Notes under the pieces: generated by a model
The model's database searches: none
Told to the model about the DNA's origin: nothing
Seen by the model: the letters and a program-made list of their open reading frames with translations, nothing else
Part shown: positions 26,401 to 38,680 of the stretch, piece after piece
Layout of the letters: each line of letters opens with the position of its first letter
Position numbering within the stretch: the stretch's first letter is position 1
NCBI GenBank assembly: GCA_027625915.1
Contig: JANTQA010000012.1
Span: 3,379,001-3,443,000 of the forward strand
Direction of reading: 5' to 3'
DNA from: Anaeramoeba flamelloides
Taxonomy: Eukaryota; Metamonada; Anaeramoebidae
DNA length: 64,000 bases
Position numbers and translations under genes: made by a program

Positions 26401-28129
26401 TTTGAAATTAATAATACTGTATACAAGTTTTTTTGTCATTTGTTTGTTTTTAGAGAATTTGATATTTAAAATTGTGAAAAACTATGAAAATATTTTTTAT
26501 TATTAGGGTCCTTTTGGATTTAGTAGGATAGGTTATTGTTTTCAACCAAAAACAAGTGTAATTTTATAATACTATTTTTGGTAACAAGCCACTCCACGAG
26601 CATGAGGTAAATTCACTTAAGCGATTAGACCCGAAAAGATTATTCACCCTTTTTGCCACATTACCCAAGTTAGACAAGAAAAAGTTCTTTTACCAAAGTG
26701 TATACCAGAAACACAAAAAGTAAAAAAAAAAAAAGAAAATATAGGATATCCTTAATCACCAAGATCCAAGGTAATCATCTTTTATTTTCATTTTCAATTG
26801 TGGTTCCGAATATGATACATTTTTTTTTCAAACAATTTTTCAAATATTTGAAAATTTGAACTCAAACTTTTTAATTTAAGAATTGGAAAATGATATTTAA
26901 CTCAAAGTTGAGAATTTTTTTTTTCAAATTGAAAACAATAAATTCATAATTACAAAAATAAATTTGAAAAATCTGAAGAAAAAAGAAAAAGATAAATTCA
27001 TAATTATCAAAAAATCTACTAAAAGATGAAGAAACAACTTTTATACTTTGATTTATTGAAAATATCCTTCAAAAAAATCAAAGATTAGAAATATAAATTA
27101 TTTTTGATTATGTGAACGGACCCTTTTCTAAAAGTTTACAATATCAAAACTAAATCCCAAATCACAACGATTTTAAACAAGTGATTACTTTTTTTACCAG
27201 ATAAACAGAATAAAAAAAATTTTACAAGTTTTTTATTTTAATAAAATGCTTACTTTTTCAAAAAAAGTACTTTCCTTCACATTTCAATCCCCTACTTCAT
27301 ATGATAAGGTTTTATCCTCGTTTTTAAAACCTTATTTTTCTAAAAATTTTATTTCAGAAACATTTTTCACTTTTTTAAATAGAAAACTCTTAAAAACATT
27401 TTAAATCTGACAAAAACAATAAAAAAAAGTTTACAATTTTTAAAATGCTTGCACATCCAACAAATTAATTTTCTCAAAAACAAAGGCTTTTTAATTATAA
27501 TAATTTCAAATCTTCTAAAATTTTTATACAATTCTAAAAAAAAAAAACCAATTTAAAAATGAAATTTATTAATATTTTCCTCTAAATTTCAAACACTTAA
27601 TTACATAGGAAAAATATGGATCATTGATAACAAGTTATACTGGAGCAACAGATGGGTTCATATTAATATTCAATTTATGTAATCGTAAAAGTTTAGAAAT
27701 GATATCAATAATAAATGACGAACTTCAGTTTGAAACGGGTGGGGCTCCAATGTTGCTTGTTGGAAACAAGAACGACTTGAAAAAAGAAAGAGTGGTTAAA
27801 TATAGTGAAGGGAAAGAAGTTGCTGAATCTATAGGATGCAAATATTTAGAATGTTCAGCAAAAGAAAACGAAAATATAGGTAATTCCCGATTTTCTTTTC
27901 TTTAACTTATTATTATTTTTAAATAAGAATTCTTGTTTTTAAACCTAATTATTCTTAACCTTTTATCTCTTTTTTAAAAAATAATTAATACCTTTATTTA
28001 AATACCAAATTCTTAGAGCAAATTTTTGAAATAATTCTGGAAGAAATTGAAAAACGAAATGGATCATTAACTTTTAGCCACTCAAAGAAAACAAATAAGA
28101 AACAAAATTCAGAATGTATCATTCTTTAA
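23412..28129 (+). CDS. Rheb-like small GTPase, four exons
   Basis: A Ras-superfamily GTPase of 188 residues. Exons are 23412-23454, 23592-23731, 27609-27879 and 28017-28129, with phase 1, 0 and 1 joins that all restore family motifs (introns 137, 3877 and 137 nt). Motifs: P-loop GSRGVGKTS with Arg at the place of Ras Gly12, a Rheb hallmark; effector region YIPTIENTY (Rheb has PTIENTF); G3 DTRGQEKY, where the usual Ala is Arg; G4 GNKND; G5 ECSAKEN. The C-terminus ends in the CAAX box CIIL, and a final Leu predicts geranylgeranylation and endomembrane attachment. Known Rheb activates TORC1; that role is inferred. Length matches animal and fungal Rheb (about 184). The Arg in DTRGQ is odd, because changes at this Ala impair GTP hydrolysis or exchange in Ras. 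The second intron is unusually long and holds extra structures. I am confident of the Ras family and fairly confident of Rheb. Confidence 0.88.
23880..24520 (+). pseudogene. Coding-like broken segment inside the Rheb intron
   Basis: Plus-strand frames carry non-repetitive peptides: LPKNIQFPCETDLVEFKVIW at about 23938-24000, then in another frame NSFLNVVDWVIKIFYLLNLN with KPHTSFCELTKIVLVPFINT to about 24203, then FIFEICLSTFELDELTPSKQ to about 24515. Codon use is richer in C/G than the surrounding intron. The pieces are in different frames and separated by stops, so this looks like a decayed nested gene or inserted element, or unannotated short exons. No family is recognised. Confidence 0.3.
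25449..25721. mobile_element. MITE, 273 bp, with 57-bp terminal inverted repeats
   Basis: 25449-25505 (starting ACTGATCACTTTAATCAAAA) is complementary, with few mismatches, to 25663-25721 (ending TTTTGATTAAAGTGAAAAGT). The arms include the shared block TTTTTATGAAAAATTTTT. The interior is noncoding. It sits in the long intron of the Rheb-like gene. The near-perfect arms suggest a fairly recent insertion. No further copies were noticed. Confidence 0.75.
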
Positions 28130-31100
28130 TTTATTAAGATATTATGAATTAGCGTCATTTAAAAAATTCTGGCAAATTGTTTTTAAAAGTATCTATAAAA
28201 TAGATGACAAATGTTAAATGATCTATTTGTAGAACCTTTTATTTTTATTTTATTAAACGAACTTTTTAAATGGCTTTATCAATTTTTTTTAATTTATTAA
28301 TTTTTAAAAAAATTAATATTTCAATTTATTTTATTTTTTTATTTATTTATAATAACACATAATTTAAAATCTCTTTAATTTCAGATCAGAGTTTATCATT
28401 CTTTAAAATTTTTTTAATGAATTTCAATTCCATCTGAGAAAAATATTGAACATTAATTGAATATAATTTGAATACATTTTGAAACAATTTTATTATATTT
28501 TATTTTTATTTTATTTTATTTGTATTGGTTAAATGGAACTATTTTTCTTTAACTTTTTTTTTTTGAAATATATTTTGTTCGGGATTAAAAAAAAATGATT
28601 AAATTATTTTTAAAATTATTAATTTGATTTAAAAAGTGTAAATTACACTCTTTACCCCCCCCCCAGAACCCCGCAAATAAATGAATTGTCTTTAAATTAA
28701 ATTTTTAATTAGAATTGTTTAATAAGGATTATAAAATATAAAATTCAGAAACAATTATTTTCAAAATAAAATTTTATAATTAAAAATTATATAATCTACA
28801 ATAAAAAAATTCAAAAAAAAAAAATAATTCTTGGTTTCGAAGATTATTCTATTATCTTTGAATTATATTTAAAAGGTTAATTTCTTTTATTTTTAAAAAT
28901 TTAGGACTGATTACTTTATCCATTAAAAAAGATTTTACTTGTTTAATTCTAATGTAATAAATAGAAATTATTTAACCATTTTTTCTTTTTTGGTTTTTCA
29001 ATTATTTTTATTGTTGAATAAAAGTTTTTGTGAATTTATTATTATTAAACTTTGAATGATGACTAAAAAAATGATTGACATTTTTCTCGAATAAACTAAT
29101 TATTTAATTGTAGTATAAAACTATTTAAAATTCCCCACAATTTTCTTTTTATTTATGTATATTATTTATCATAATAATAATTTAATTATTTAATACTTAT
29201 TGCGAATAAATTAATGATTTGCGTTTTGAATTACTATTATTGTAATAAAATTTCTGATTTAAAAAATTAAAAAAGAAGAAAAATCCTTAAAAAAATAATA
29301 ATTATTTTTTTTTTCAAAAATCAAAAAAAAAAAAAATAAATAAATTTATTAATTTATCCTTGAATATTTGTGCCTTTTATTATAATTTAAATATGGATTA
29401 AAGAAAAATAATAAAATAAATATCTTAGCACATCTATATCATTTTGAATCTTTTATCCTAAACTTGATGAAATTTAGGCAAATTTAGGGTGTTAAGAGAT
29501 ATATATTTAAAAGTGAAACAAAAAAAAAAAAAAAGAAAAAATAGTACTTATTTCTTACTAAAAAAAAAAAAAAAAAACAATAATACTTTCTGTCAATTGA
29601 ATGTACTTCGGGGTGTATTCTTTTATGTAAAACCCCGAAAGGAATTGTTAAGGGCATGACTATATATTTCTAACCATTATTCGTACATGTAAACAACAAT
29701 AATTATTATTTTGAAAAAAGTAAAAAATTAACAAGAATTAAGAAAAAAAAATATTTAGATATATGTATCATATAAATTATCACTTTCAGAAATAATCCTT
29801 AAATTATAATCAAAGGATATTCAATTATTACTCGAAGAAAAAAGCCCATTCTTGTTATGATTGATTATAATTAATTCACTTACAATATATTACATGATAC
29901 GTACCAAATTTATATCAAACAAAATATATTAAAGTTCCTTTATTAAAAAAAAAATTTCAAATATATATCAAATGAAAACCTGAATACAAATAAAGATGTA
30001 GTTTATTTTTAATAATATTATAATAATACAGCAGTTTCGTAAATTTTAGAATTTTTTTATCTTTATATAATTCCAAACTTTGTAAGTGGATTTTTTTACA
30101 AAAAAATTAAGACTTAATTTTATGTTCACTTTTAATTATCAAGATGTGTCCTCAGATATTTTTCTTCTGGGTTTGATTCTATTTGTAATCTTTTGAATTA
30201 CAAAATTAAAGATAATCAATTTTGAGTACAATCGTATATTCATAATTGAACCAATACAACCATTTATTTAACTAAATACATGTATGTAAAAATATCATAG
30301 AAGTGGAATATAGTATAGTTTAATATATTTTTATTTCTCATAAGAAAATTGAAATCCAAAAAAATTTTTAAAATTGATCTAAAAAAAAATAATAAAAAAT
30401 TTTTATTGATTGATCTTAATCTGAAATTTAATATTTTATTTAATTCTTATTGCTTATTGGGTTTTATTATTAATTCTGAATGTAAAAACTTTTTATTTGA
30501 AAATTTTGGGGAAATATATTAAAAATTTTTTTTTAAATTTTTTAAAAATAACTGTTAATTCCAATTTTCATTTAATTCACATAATTCAAATTTGGATAAA
30601 GAAAATTAAATAATTTTTGAAATTATTGTCTAGAAAAATAAATTTATTTGATTCATTGGTTTGATTTTTAAACAATTATTTTTAAATTAATATTGTAAAA
30701 ATCATATTTATTGCTACGGTTGCTTTTTTGATCATTTTTCAACTATATTTTCTTCTTCTTTGTGTTGATTTTTTTTTTTTTTTGGTTGTTTTTTTCGATT
30801 CCGGGGGTTCAATTATTCCCCTTTTATCTTTGAAAGAATAATTTTGGACTTGATTTAAGATTGATAACAATATTTGAAATAATATATTTTATAAATACCA
30901 TGGATCTAAATACTGATTTTCAGAGCAAATATCAATTATCTTAAATTAAAAGGGTACTTTATTGTTCTCTTTTCAATTCAACATCTAATTACATACTCAA
31001 TAGTATATCTACAAACAAACGCATTTTGAAAGTTAACTCATTGATCTTTTATACACATTTAAAATTATGAATTGAATTTGTTTACAATTCTCAACCTTTT

Positions 31101-32181
31101 GAGTCATTTTAAACTGTATTTTTTCGGGTTTATTATTATTAAATATAAAAACTATAATTAAAAATTAAAAATTTTCACAGTTAATCCTTCATTTTTGGAG
31201 TTTTCATTAATTAATAATAGAACCTTAAAAAACCAATGTGGTATTTACGTATGGTTTATTGTCAGTTTTTCTTTGCAATTTTAATCTCTAGCTTTCTCGA
31301 AAAAAAGAAACAGATGTTTTAATTTTAAATGTAGACAAAACGTTATTATCTTGTATAAAAAGGTTATTTTTGAAAAAGTAAATTTGTACAAAAAGCTTTT
31401 AGAAAAAATATTAAATAATGCACAAGTGAGAACAAAGGTTAGTCTCATTGCTTGAACTCACTCATACTGAGAATATAAAAAAATCTTCTAATATAATATT
31501 TATTTTTTAATTTTTTTATACAAGCTTTTTTTTAAAGATGATTTTACTTGTGTGGTACTCAAAATTTCCAGACTTGTTTAAAATAATCACCTTCTCATCT
31601 CTATTTTATTGGTTTGATCTTTGATTAATTTCAAGAATTTTCAGATTGGACTTTCTTCTCGATTTAAAAACTATTAAAAAAACAAAAAAAGGAAAAATGC
31701 AAAAAATTCAAAAATTACAGATTCAACTATGATATACCTTGAGTTAGCTTTGATTTTCACAGACAAAAAGAATATGTCTGACATTTTGGTTTCATTATTT
31801 AGATATCTTTTGACACCCAAAAAAGCTGTTTTCAGAAAGATTTAATAAATAAATTTTTCAAAAATTGGTAAATACCCAACTTTCAAAATTCAAAAACCAT
31901 TTCAATTGCCCTACCAGTCAATTGATTTTTTAAAGTTCTTGCTCAATTTAAAGTGTTTGTGTTGTAAACTATCAATTATAGAAATCAGATGGAATTGATT
32001 TTAGAAAAAAAACTCGAATTATTTAAAAACAAAATAATATTTTAAATCAAACCTCAAAGAGTTCCTATTTTGATCTATTTGATTAGTATATTTGATGGTT
32101 ATCATTTCCAAAGAAAATGATTTCATTTTTCTCCATTTAAACTTTTCATTTTTAAGAACAAAAAAAAAAAAAAATCAAAGG
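28130..32181. other. Very AT-rich intergenic region, no gene seen
   Basis: About 4 kb between the Rheb-like gene and the calponin-homology gene with no supported gene. It contains a C9 tract near 28665, several long A runs, and one GC-rich hairpin at 29605-29642 listed separately. Confidence 0.6.
29605..29642. other. GC-rich hairpin in AT-rich DNA
   Basis: TTCGGGGT at 29607-29614 pairs perfectly with ACCCCGAA at 29632-29639 across a 17-nt loop. Such a GC-rich 8-bp stem is conspicuous in this background. It could be part of an RNA element or a chance relic; no flanking gene is evident. Confidence 0.4.
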
Positions 32182-35100
32182 ATGAATACTTATGTAAAAA
32201 CTTGGCTAAGTATAATTCTTGAAGAAAATATCATAATCCGTGACTCTTTAAACCTAAGTATTTACCTTTGCCAGTCATTGAACAAATTATCTCCAAATTG
32301 TATCAAATACATTGATAGGTAAAAATTACAAAAAAAAAAAAACAAAAAACTTCTTAATTTCAGTCTTGCCCAAACCCTTCTTCTTATTTTCCTTTCACAA
32401 AACAAAAAAAAAAATACTTTTTAAAAAATAATAAACAAAATTCTAAATTTGAAACTGGATCTCACATAACCAAACCGTACCTACACGAAATCTGAAACTT
32501 GAATAATTTTTAAAATAATTTCTTCTTGTTTTTCAAAAGAAATGATCAATATAAAAATGTCAAAACGTTTCTACAAGTATTAAAACAAAAGGGGATTAGC
32601 TCTGCAAGCAAAATCACAGATTGGAAAAACTTGTTAGATTTGAAGAAGCAAAACAATTTATCCAAACTGCTGTACGACTTGAGCACTGGTGTCTTTTCGT
32701 ATAATGAGTCAATTGATCCTGACATCGGGAAGGGAACATGGAGGCAGATTTTGCCCTTTCCTACTCTGTATGCGCTCACGAATCAGACCAAACATGAGCT
32801 CATTACAAGTGTTGAAAGGAGCTTTGTTGGAGGTGGGTGTGAAATTGAGGCAACTTTAATTTACCCCGAGCTGACCGATTATGAGGAGGAAGTTATTTGT
32901 ATTTCTGTAAGATCTGGGCAATTGAGGTTTTTGTTGCCGACACTGGGGATGTCCAAAATTATGTTTTCTGAGATCCATTCTTTTTCATTCCATGGGTGCG
33001 ATCCAAGGTTAGTCCAGATCACTGTTAAAGAAAAGACACCAATAATCTTTCGTTTTGTGGATCCCTTTGCGGCGTTATACTTTACATACTTGTTTAAAAT
33101 GCTAAAGGAGTATCCTTTACAAAAATTCCAAGTAAATTACCCCATTAACGGGAAAATACTTGGCAGGCCGAATGAATACCGTTCAATTGTAATGAGAGGA
33201 TTTACCCAAAAGTTTACTCATTTTCAGTTTTTTAGTAATGACACTGATCAAATAACTATCATTAATTTGTTAATTGACAATCTGGGTGTTTATTTTTCTC
33301 CTTCAGATACAAATACCGCAACGACGACTACGACAACAACAACAACAACAACAACAACAAAACAAGCCAAAACTGCCTCACAATTGACAATATCGTCTCC
33401 CTTTGAAAGGAATGGCAATGAGTCTAATATTAAAAAAAACGATAGTCTATTATTAGTAAATTCAAATCGAATAATTAAAGAAAAAAATGTGAATAATCTC
33501 CAATTTTTAACTCGTCAAAATAAGAATAACAACAAAAAATTAAAGAAAGCAAAAAATGAAAATCATTTAAAATCTAAAAGTACAACAAAATTTTTTACTG
33601 TAAAAGATAATAAGGATTTCAAAAAAAGTTTTCAAAAGAGAAGTTTTTCTAATTTAACAAGAAAAAATAAAACATTTAATCAGCAATCAATTTATAAACA
33701 CAACTTTACAAAGAATAATAATAATAATAATAATAATGATCATAACAATAATGATAATGATACTGAGAACAAGGTTTTAAATAAATTAAAATCGAAAATG
33801 AAATTAATTGCCTTGTGGGAAAATGATGACATTAAATTAAAAGAAATACACCACGACAATTTAACATTCCAAATGATTGTCAAAACATTAAATAAGAATG
33901 ATCAAAAACAAGAGAATAATAAAAATAATAAAGAATTAAAAAAAACCCAAGAAAAATGTTTTAAATTTAAAGCACAGCATCTAGATATTATCGAACTATT
34001 AAAAAAATATATCAATATTTTTAAGAAATTTTATTCATCCAATTACAATAATAATATCTATTTTTTAAAAAATTTAAGTGAACAAAACACCGAGAAGGAA
34101 AGGCAAATAGAAAAGGAAATACAGCAAATGAAAATGGGAAAGGGCAAAGGGAAGGTGAAGGATCCATGGATCACCCCAAAAAGAGCGTTTATAGGCCATT
34201 CAAATAAATTGCCCACAAATGCAAATTGGTTCATAATAAATCCAAAATCAACTAAGGGGCTATTTATGCTACCGAAAAATATGTTAATCAAGAAATCAAA
34301 AAATAATTTTGATAACAATAATAATGGGAATTTTTTGAATTCAAATAATGAAACGATCATCAATAGTTTATTAATTTCTTATTCATTATTTAATAAAAAT
34401 GGAGAGCCGGTTATTATTCAAAATTATCCAATTTTTTTTGAATTAAATGTTGAAGAATATTTTGATCAAAATATTAACAAGACCCTAACCAGTAATACCA
34501 AGATAACACAGATTACTTATTCTCCAGAAATTAGGGCAATTGAATTAAAGTATAAAAAAAAAATCTCAAATTTATTTCAATTGAATACTTTATTAAAATT
34601 TAATATTCAAATTTTAATTTGTTCAGAAAAAAATTGGATTTATTTATGGGAAAAATGTGATCTAATATTATCAACATCCTATTTCAAATTTCAACAAAAT
34701 AATAATAATAATGTCTATTCCTCGCAATATTTGCCAAGTAATAAATTAATTATTCATCCTATTTATGAAAATATTTTTTTAATATCCATTGACGATGATT
34801 ATTCTGTAATAATCCGTTGTTCAAATTCATATGAAAGGGATTTAATTATTAATATTTTTTTTATTTTATATCAAGATTTTTTTAAAAATGACCAATATGA
34901 TAATAATGATGAGGAAAAGATGAAAATTGATTTAAAAAATACCCCCATTTTTATTTATTCTTCATTTAATAGACAAGATGAAGACAATGTTGTTGTCGAG
35001 CCAAAAGATAAAAATAATGATATTAACGAGGAAGGCGTTATATATTACGAAGAGAATTTTTTAAACGAAATACCAGATTTGGTACCAAATAGTATTTATA

Positions 35101-38100
35101 ATTATAAAGAAAAAAAATTAAACATGAAAAAAAATGTAATAAAAAATGAGGATGATTTAATTCAAGAAAATTTTCTCAATAGTCCAAAGAAATCAGTTAA
35201 TCAAGGATTTTATTATAACTCGTTTTGGAAATTATGCGGAACAATTAAAATAACCATTTATTCGAATTATTTGAAAATAAGATTTGGCGAAACCATTATA
35301 AAAAGGTATTTAAATAAATATTTAAATTTTATCCCTTCGAATTTTAGTTCTACCCATGGGAAACTTATTATTGATGAATTTAGTACAATTTTTATTTCAT
35401 TCAAGACCTTTGAAAAAACTTTATCATTTATCAATAATTTGGAATCAAATATTTTTAATTATTTAAATAAAAGCAGAACTAATACCCTTTCTGATTATAA
35501 TGAATTAAAATATAGCTGTAGCTTAAATACATTCCGCGGTATTGTGCCCTGTAGAATTATTTTTAAAATATAATTATTTTCTAATTGGTACTAATTTAAA
35601 CTCGTTTAAATCAGAATATATCTCCAAGTTGAAATTATTACAATTAAAACAAAATAAAGACCAACAACAAAAATTTATTATAAAACTAAAAATTAATTCT
35701 GGTAAATGGTTTACCTTTCTATTTAAGAAGGAAAATGAATTTTTAGAATTTTATAAAAATTTTAAAATTTATAATAATAATTATTTGAAAGCAAAAAAAC
35801 ATGATGAATTAGAATCAAAACAGTTAAATAGTGGCAATGAAGGCAGTGATGGTGTCAGTAGTGATAGGGTTGATAATTTGGATAAGAAACAGGGGCAGGT
35901 ACAGGGTCAGAATAATGTTAAATATACTAACAGTGATAATAATTTTAGTAAAAATAAAAGCATTGATACTATTAATCAAATAAAAAATAAAAACGGTAAT
36001 AAAAATAATGAAACTTTTATTTTTAATAGTAACACTCAACAAGGAAATAAAAATGATCGTTATTATGTCTTGGCTTATCAAAATGGGCTATTCATTGGTT
36101 TAAATAAGCTGCTGTTCAAAGATAATGATTTGGTAATGGATGGGCTAATGGATCCAAAGATTCAAATAATTTTCCCATTGCCTGGTAGTGATTATTTAAT
36201 TCATCCAAAAAATAAAAATATTCTCAAAATAAGTTCTTTAAATGGGACAACTTTATCATTGGTATTTTATTGTATTGAAGTTGCGGATATGTTTTTAAAA
36301 GAATTGAAATCTGTAAAAAAAAGAGTACAAAATAAGAATATGTTTTCTACCAATACTTTTAATATCAAATTTAATGAAATCAACCAATCAAATAAGCAAA
36401 ACGCAACAATAATTTTAAATCCATTATCTCTTCAAATAGAAAAAAATTTTGAAGATTATCAAAATAATAAAGGTTTGGTTTTACAATCCATAATTAGATT
36501 ACCAATAAATACAATTATCATAAGAAATAATTTTAAAAATGAAAATCAAAATCAGGGTGAAAGTGGAAGTGGAAGTGGAAGTGGAAATAGAAGTAGAAGC
36601 GGAAGCGGAAGTGGAAGTGGAAGCGGAAGTGGAAGTGGAAATGAATTATTAATAGAGTTAGAAACTGGTAAAAAATATTTGTTTGAATTTGTTGATCAAA
36701 ATCAAAAAAATCAATATTTCAATTTATTGAGTCAATTTAAAGACAATGTGAACTTTATTCCCTTTCCAGATCAAATAACTGAAAAAACATTTTTTGTTAC
36801 TTTTTATGAAAGGGAGTCCAATTCAAAAAAATTAGTTCCAATTGCAGATGTTGGTACAATATCTATCAATAATAATAATATTTGTATTAGATTAGATCAT
36901 ACCGAAAAAATATTAAAAAGGGAAAATAAAAATATAATTGTTTATAATTTCTCAGATATCGACAATATTTCAAAAGGTCATCTGGAAAAAAATGAAAATA
37001 TATTCAAATTAAATTTATTAACAAATAAAGAATTTTATTTTATATCATTCATGGATTGTATGCAACAAGAAGATTTTATTTTATTAATCAATGAATTAAT
37101 TCAAAATTCAAACCATTTTTTTGATTTTGATTTAGAATCGAATTTACTTGATGGGAACTTTGATTTATTTCAATTACAAATACCGAAAAATAAAAAAAAA
37201 ATGCAAGATAATTCTTCTTCCCCAATTACTAATCTCGCAAATACTAAAAATAATTTTTTTAAAGCAAAATTATATATTAAAGAAAATAAAAGTTGGATTT
37301 TATTAAAAATTTCTTTTTCTAATGGTAATATTGCAATTTATTCCAAATACAAAAATTGGAATGTCGGTTTATTGAATATTCAAATTTTACATAAAAGGAA
37401 TAACCAAATCATAAAGGTTAAATTAATAGAATTAAATGAAAATTTATTAATAAAATTTACTAATGTTAAAATTAAAAATATTTTTTTAAAAGAATTCAAT
37501 AACCAAGCTCTTTATTTTTATTACAACAATAAAAAAAATAAAGATATCGGTTATGGTGAAGGCTATGATGACGATGATGGCGAGGTGGAGGGAAAGCGGA
37601 ATGAAACGTACTTTAATGATAAAAAATCTAATTCATCAAAATTATGTAATGTGCTGAATAATAATTTTATATTGAAATTTGATGCAACTTTGATTAATAG
37701 TAATATTGATAAAAAAAATAAAAAATTTAAGAATAATCATATTCTTTTAATTCTAGATATCAATAATGGCAAAATGAAAATTGCTTCCAAAGATAATAAT
37801 GAATTGATTTTAAAACTTTATTTAAATAAATTTGTTTTATTATTCCAAAACAAAAATAATACAAAGGTTATTCGCTTTTATGATAAGTTAAATGAAATGC
37901 TGTTTGACTTTGAATTAAACTCAAAATACGAAGTTGCACATCTAATAAATATCTTTTATGACAATTTTGAAAAGGTCATATTCATGTGTAAAGTTACCAT
38001 CAGTTTCCCCGATAAGTCACCAGATGAAAGGTGTAAAGTTATTTGCAATACAGAACAATTGCACTTTTTATTTATTCAAAAATTTAAAAAAATGAAGTTG

Positions 38101-38253
38101 CAATATAATCAAGTCAAAATTTCAGATAGAGGCGCTTCCAATAATGTCCTGCACACAAATTTAAATGGGAGTCTAATGTCACTACTTTTTAAAAATTTAC
38201 AAGAGAAAAAAAAATTTATCCAAATTTATCATGAGCAATTGAGTGATAAATAA
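32182..38253 (+). CDS. Giant calponin-homology plus PH-like array protein
   Basis: Exon 1 (32182-32318) and exon 2 (from 32540; 221-nt intron, phase 2 join) together form a calponin-homology domain: TWLSIILEENIIIRDSLNLS, then YLCQSLNKLSPNCIKYI, joined to NDQYKNVKTFLQVLKQKGIS and DLKKQNNLSKLLYDL. The invariant Trp, LC..LN.L.P and N...FL.....G elements are all present. About 1,900 further residues form roughly ten repeats of about 100 residues, each with beta-rich segments ending in a helix, in the style of PH folds. Linkers are poly-Thr (33327-33362), poly-Asn and Gly-Ser ((GS)n at about 36560-36640). The frame open to 35573 is continued in the +1 frame, open from 35527 to the TAA ending at 38253; the two overlap in a 44-nt window and repeat logic runs across it. 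An actin- or membrane-associated scaffold is inferred. In-frame ATG 32095 is an alternative start. The frame change may be an assembly indel, a real mutation or programmed. Confidence 0.75.
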
Positions 38254-38680
38254 ATGATTTGGTTTGATTTGATTTGATTTTGTATTATTTTATTTTTTTT
38301 ATTATTAACCAATATATTACTTCCTTTCAGACTTTTGAAATTGTCCCTAAAGAATAATACATAATTTAGCTATTTTATGGATCGTTGAATTTATTTTTGA
38401 TTTTTTATTGTTTTTTTGTTTGCAAATGTATGTTTCAAAGAAAATGAAATTAAAAGACATTGGAGTTTTTTGTTTCTTTGTTTGTTTATTATTAAAACTG
38501 TAAATTTTCACTTGGTTTGTTTTCCTCAAAATCTGAGTGAAAAAAAAAATCTTTTTAAAAAAAAATTTTTGTTTTCCTTTTTTTGATTAGTAAAAATTTT
38601 AAAAGTTGTTTAAAAAAATGAAAATAAACACTCAAAACAGAAACTAGAAGACTTGAATTTATAAAAAAGGGTAAAAAAAT
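38254..38680. other. Short intergenic stretch
   Basis: Begins with a TTTGA tandem repeat directly after the stop codon (about 38260-38282). The rest is AT-rich with no feature other than the terminator of the adjacent tRNA gene. Confidence 0.6.
38673..38679 (-). terminator. RNA polymerase III terminator of tRNA-Glu
   Basis: On the minus strand a run of seven T follows the tRNA 3' end after two bases, the usual polymerase III stop signal. Confidence 0.85.

Larger units (their letters stand above)
23732..27608 (+). other. Long second intron of the Rheb-like gene (3.9 kb)
   Basis: Bounded by GTAAGACT at 23732 and ACATAG ending at 27608. It is about 20 to 40 times longer than the other introns in the window. 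It holds coding-looking but broken segments at about 23880-24520, a 273-bp inverted-repeat element at 25449-25721, a C8 tract at about 26281 and a locally GC-richer segment at 26510-26730. An alternative is that the gene model joins two neighbouring loci, but the restored DTRGQ/EKYGSL junction argues strongly for one gene. Confidence 0.75.

Noticed and set aside
29605-29642. Bacterial-style intrinsic terminator
   Set aside because: The stem-loop lacks a following T run at the right distance, and the window is clearly eukaryotic.
35518-35554. 37-nt intron that might reconcile the two frames of the giant protein gene
   Set aside because: Joining GT at 35518 to AG at 35554 creates an in-frame TAA, so it does not restore the frame.
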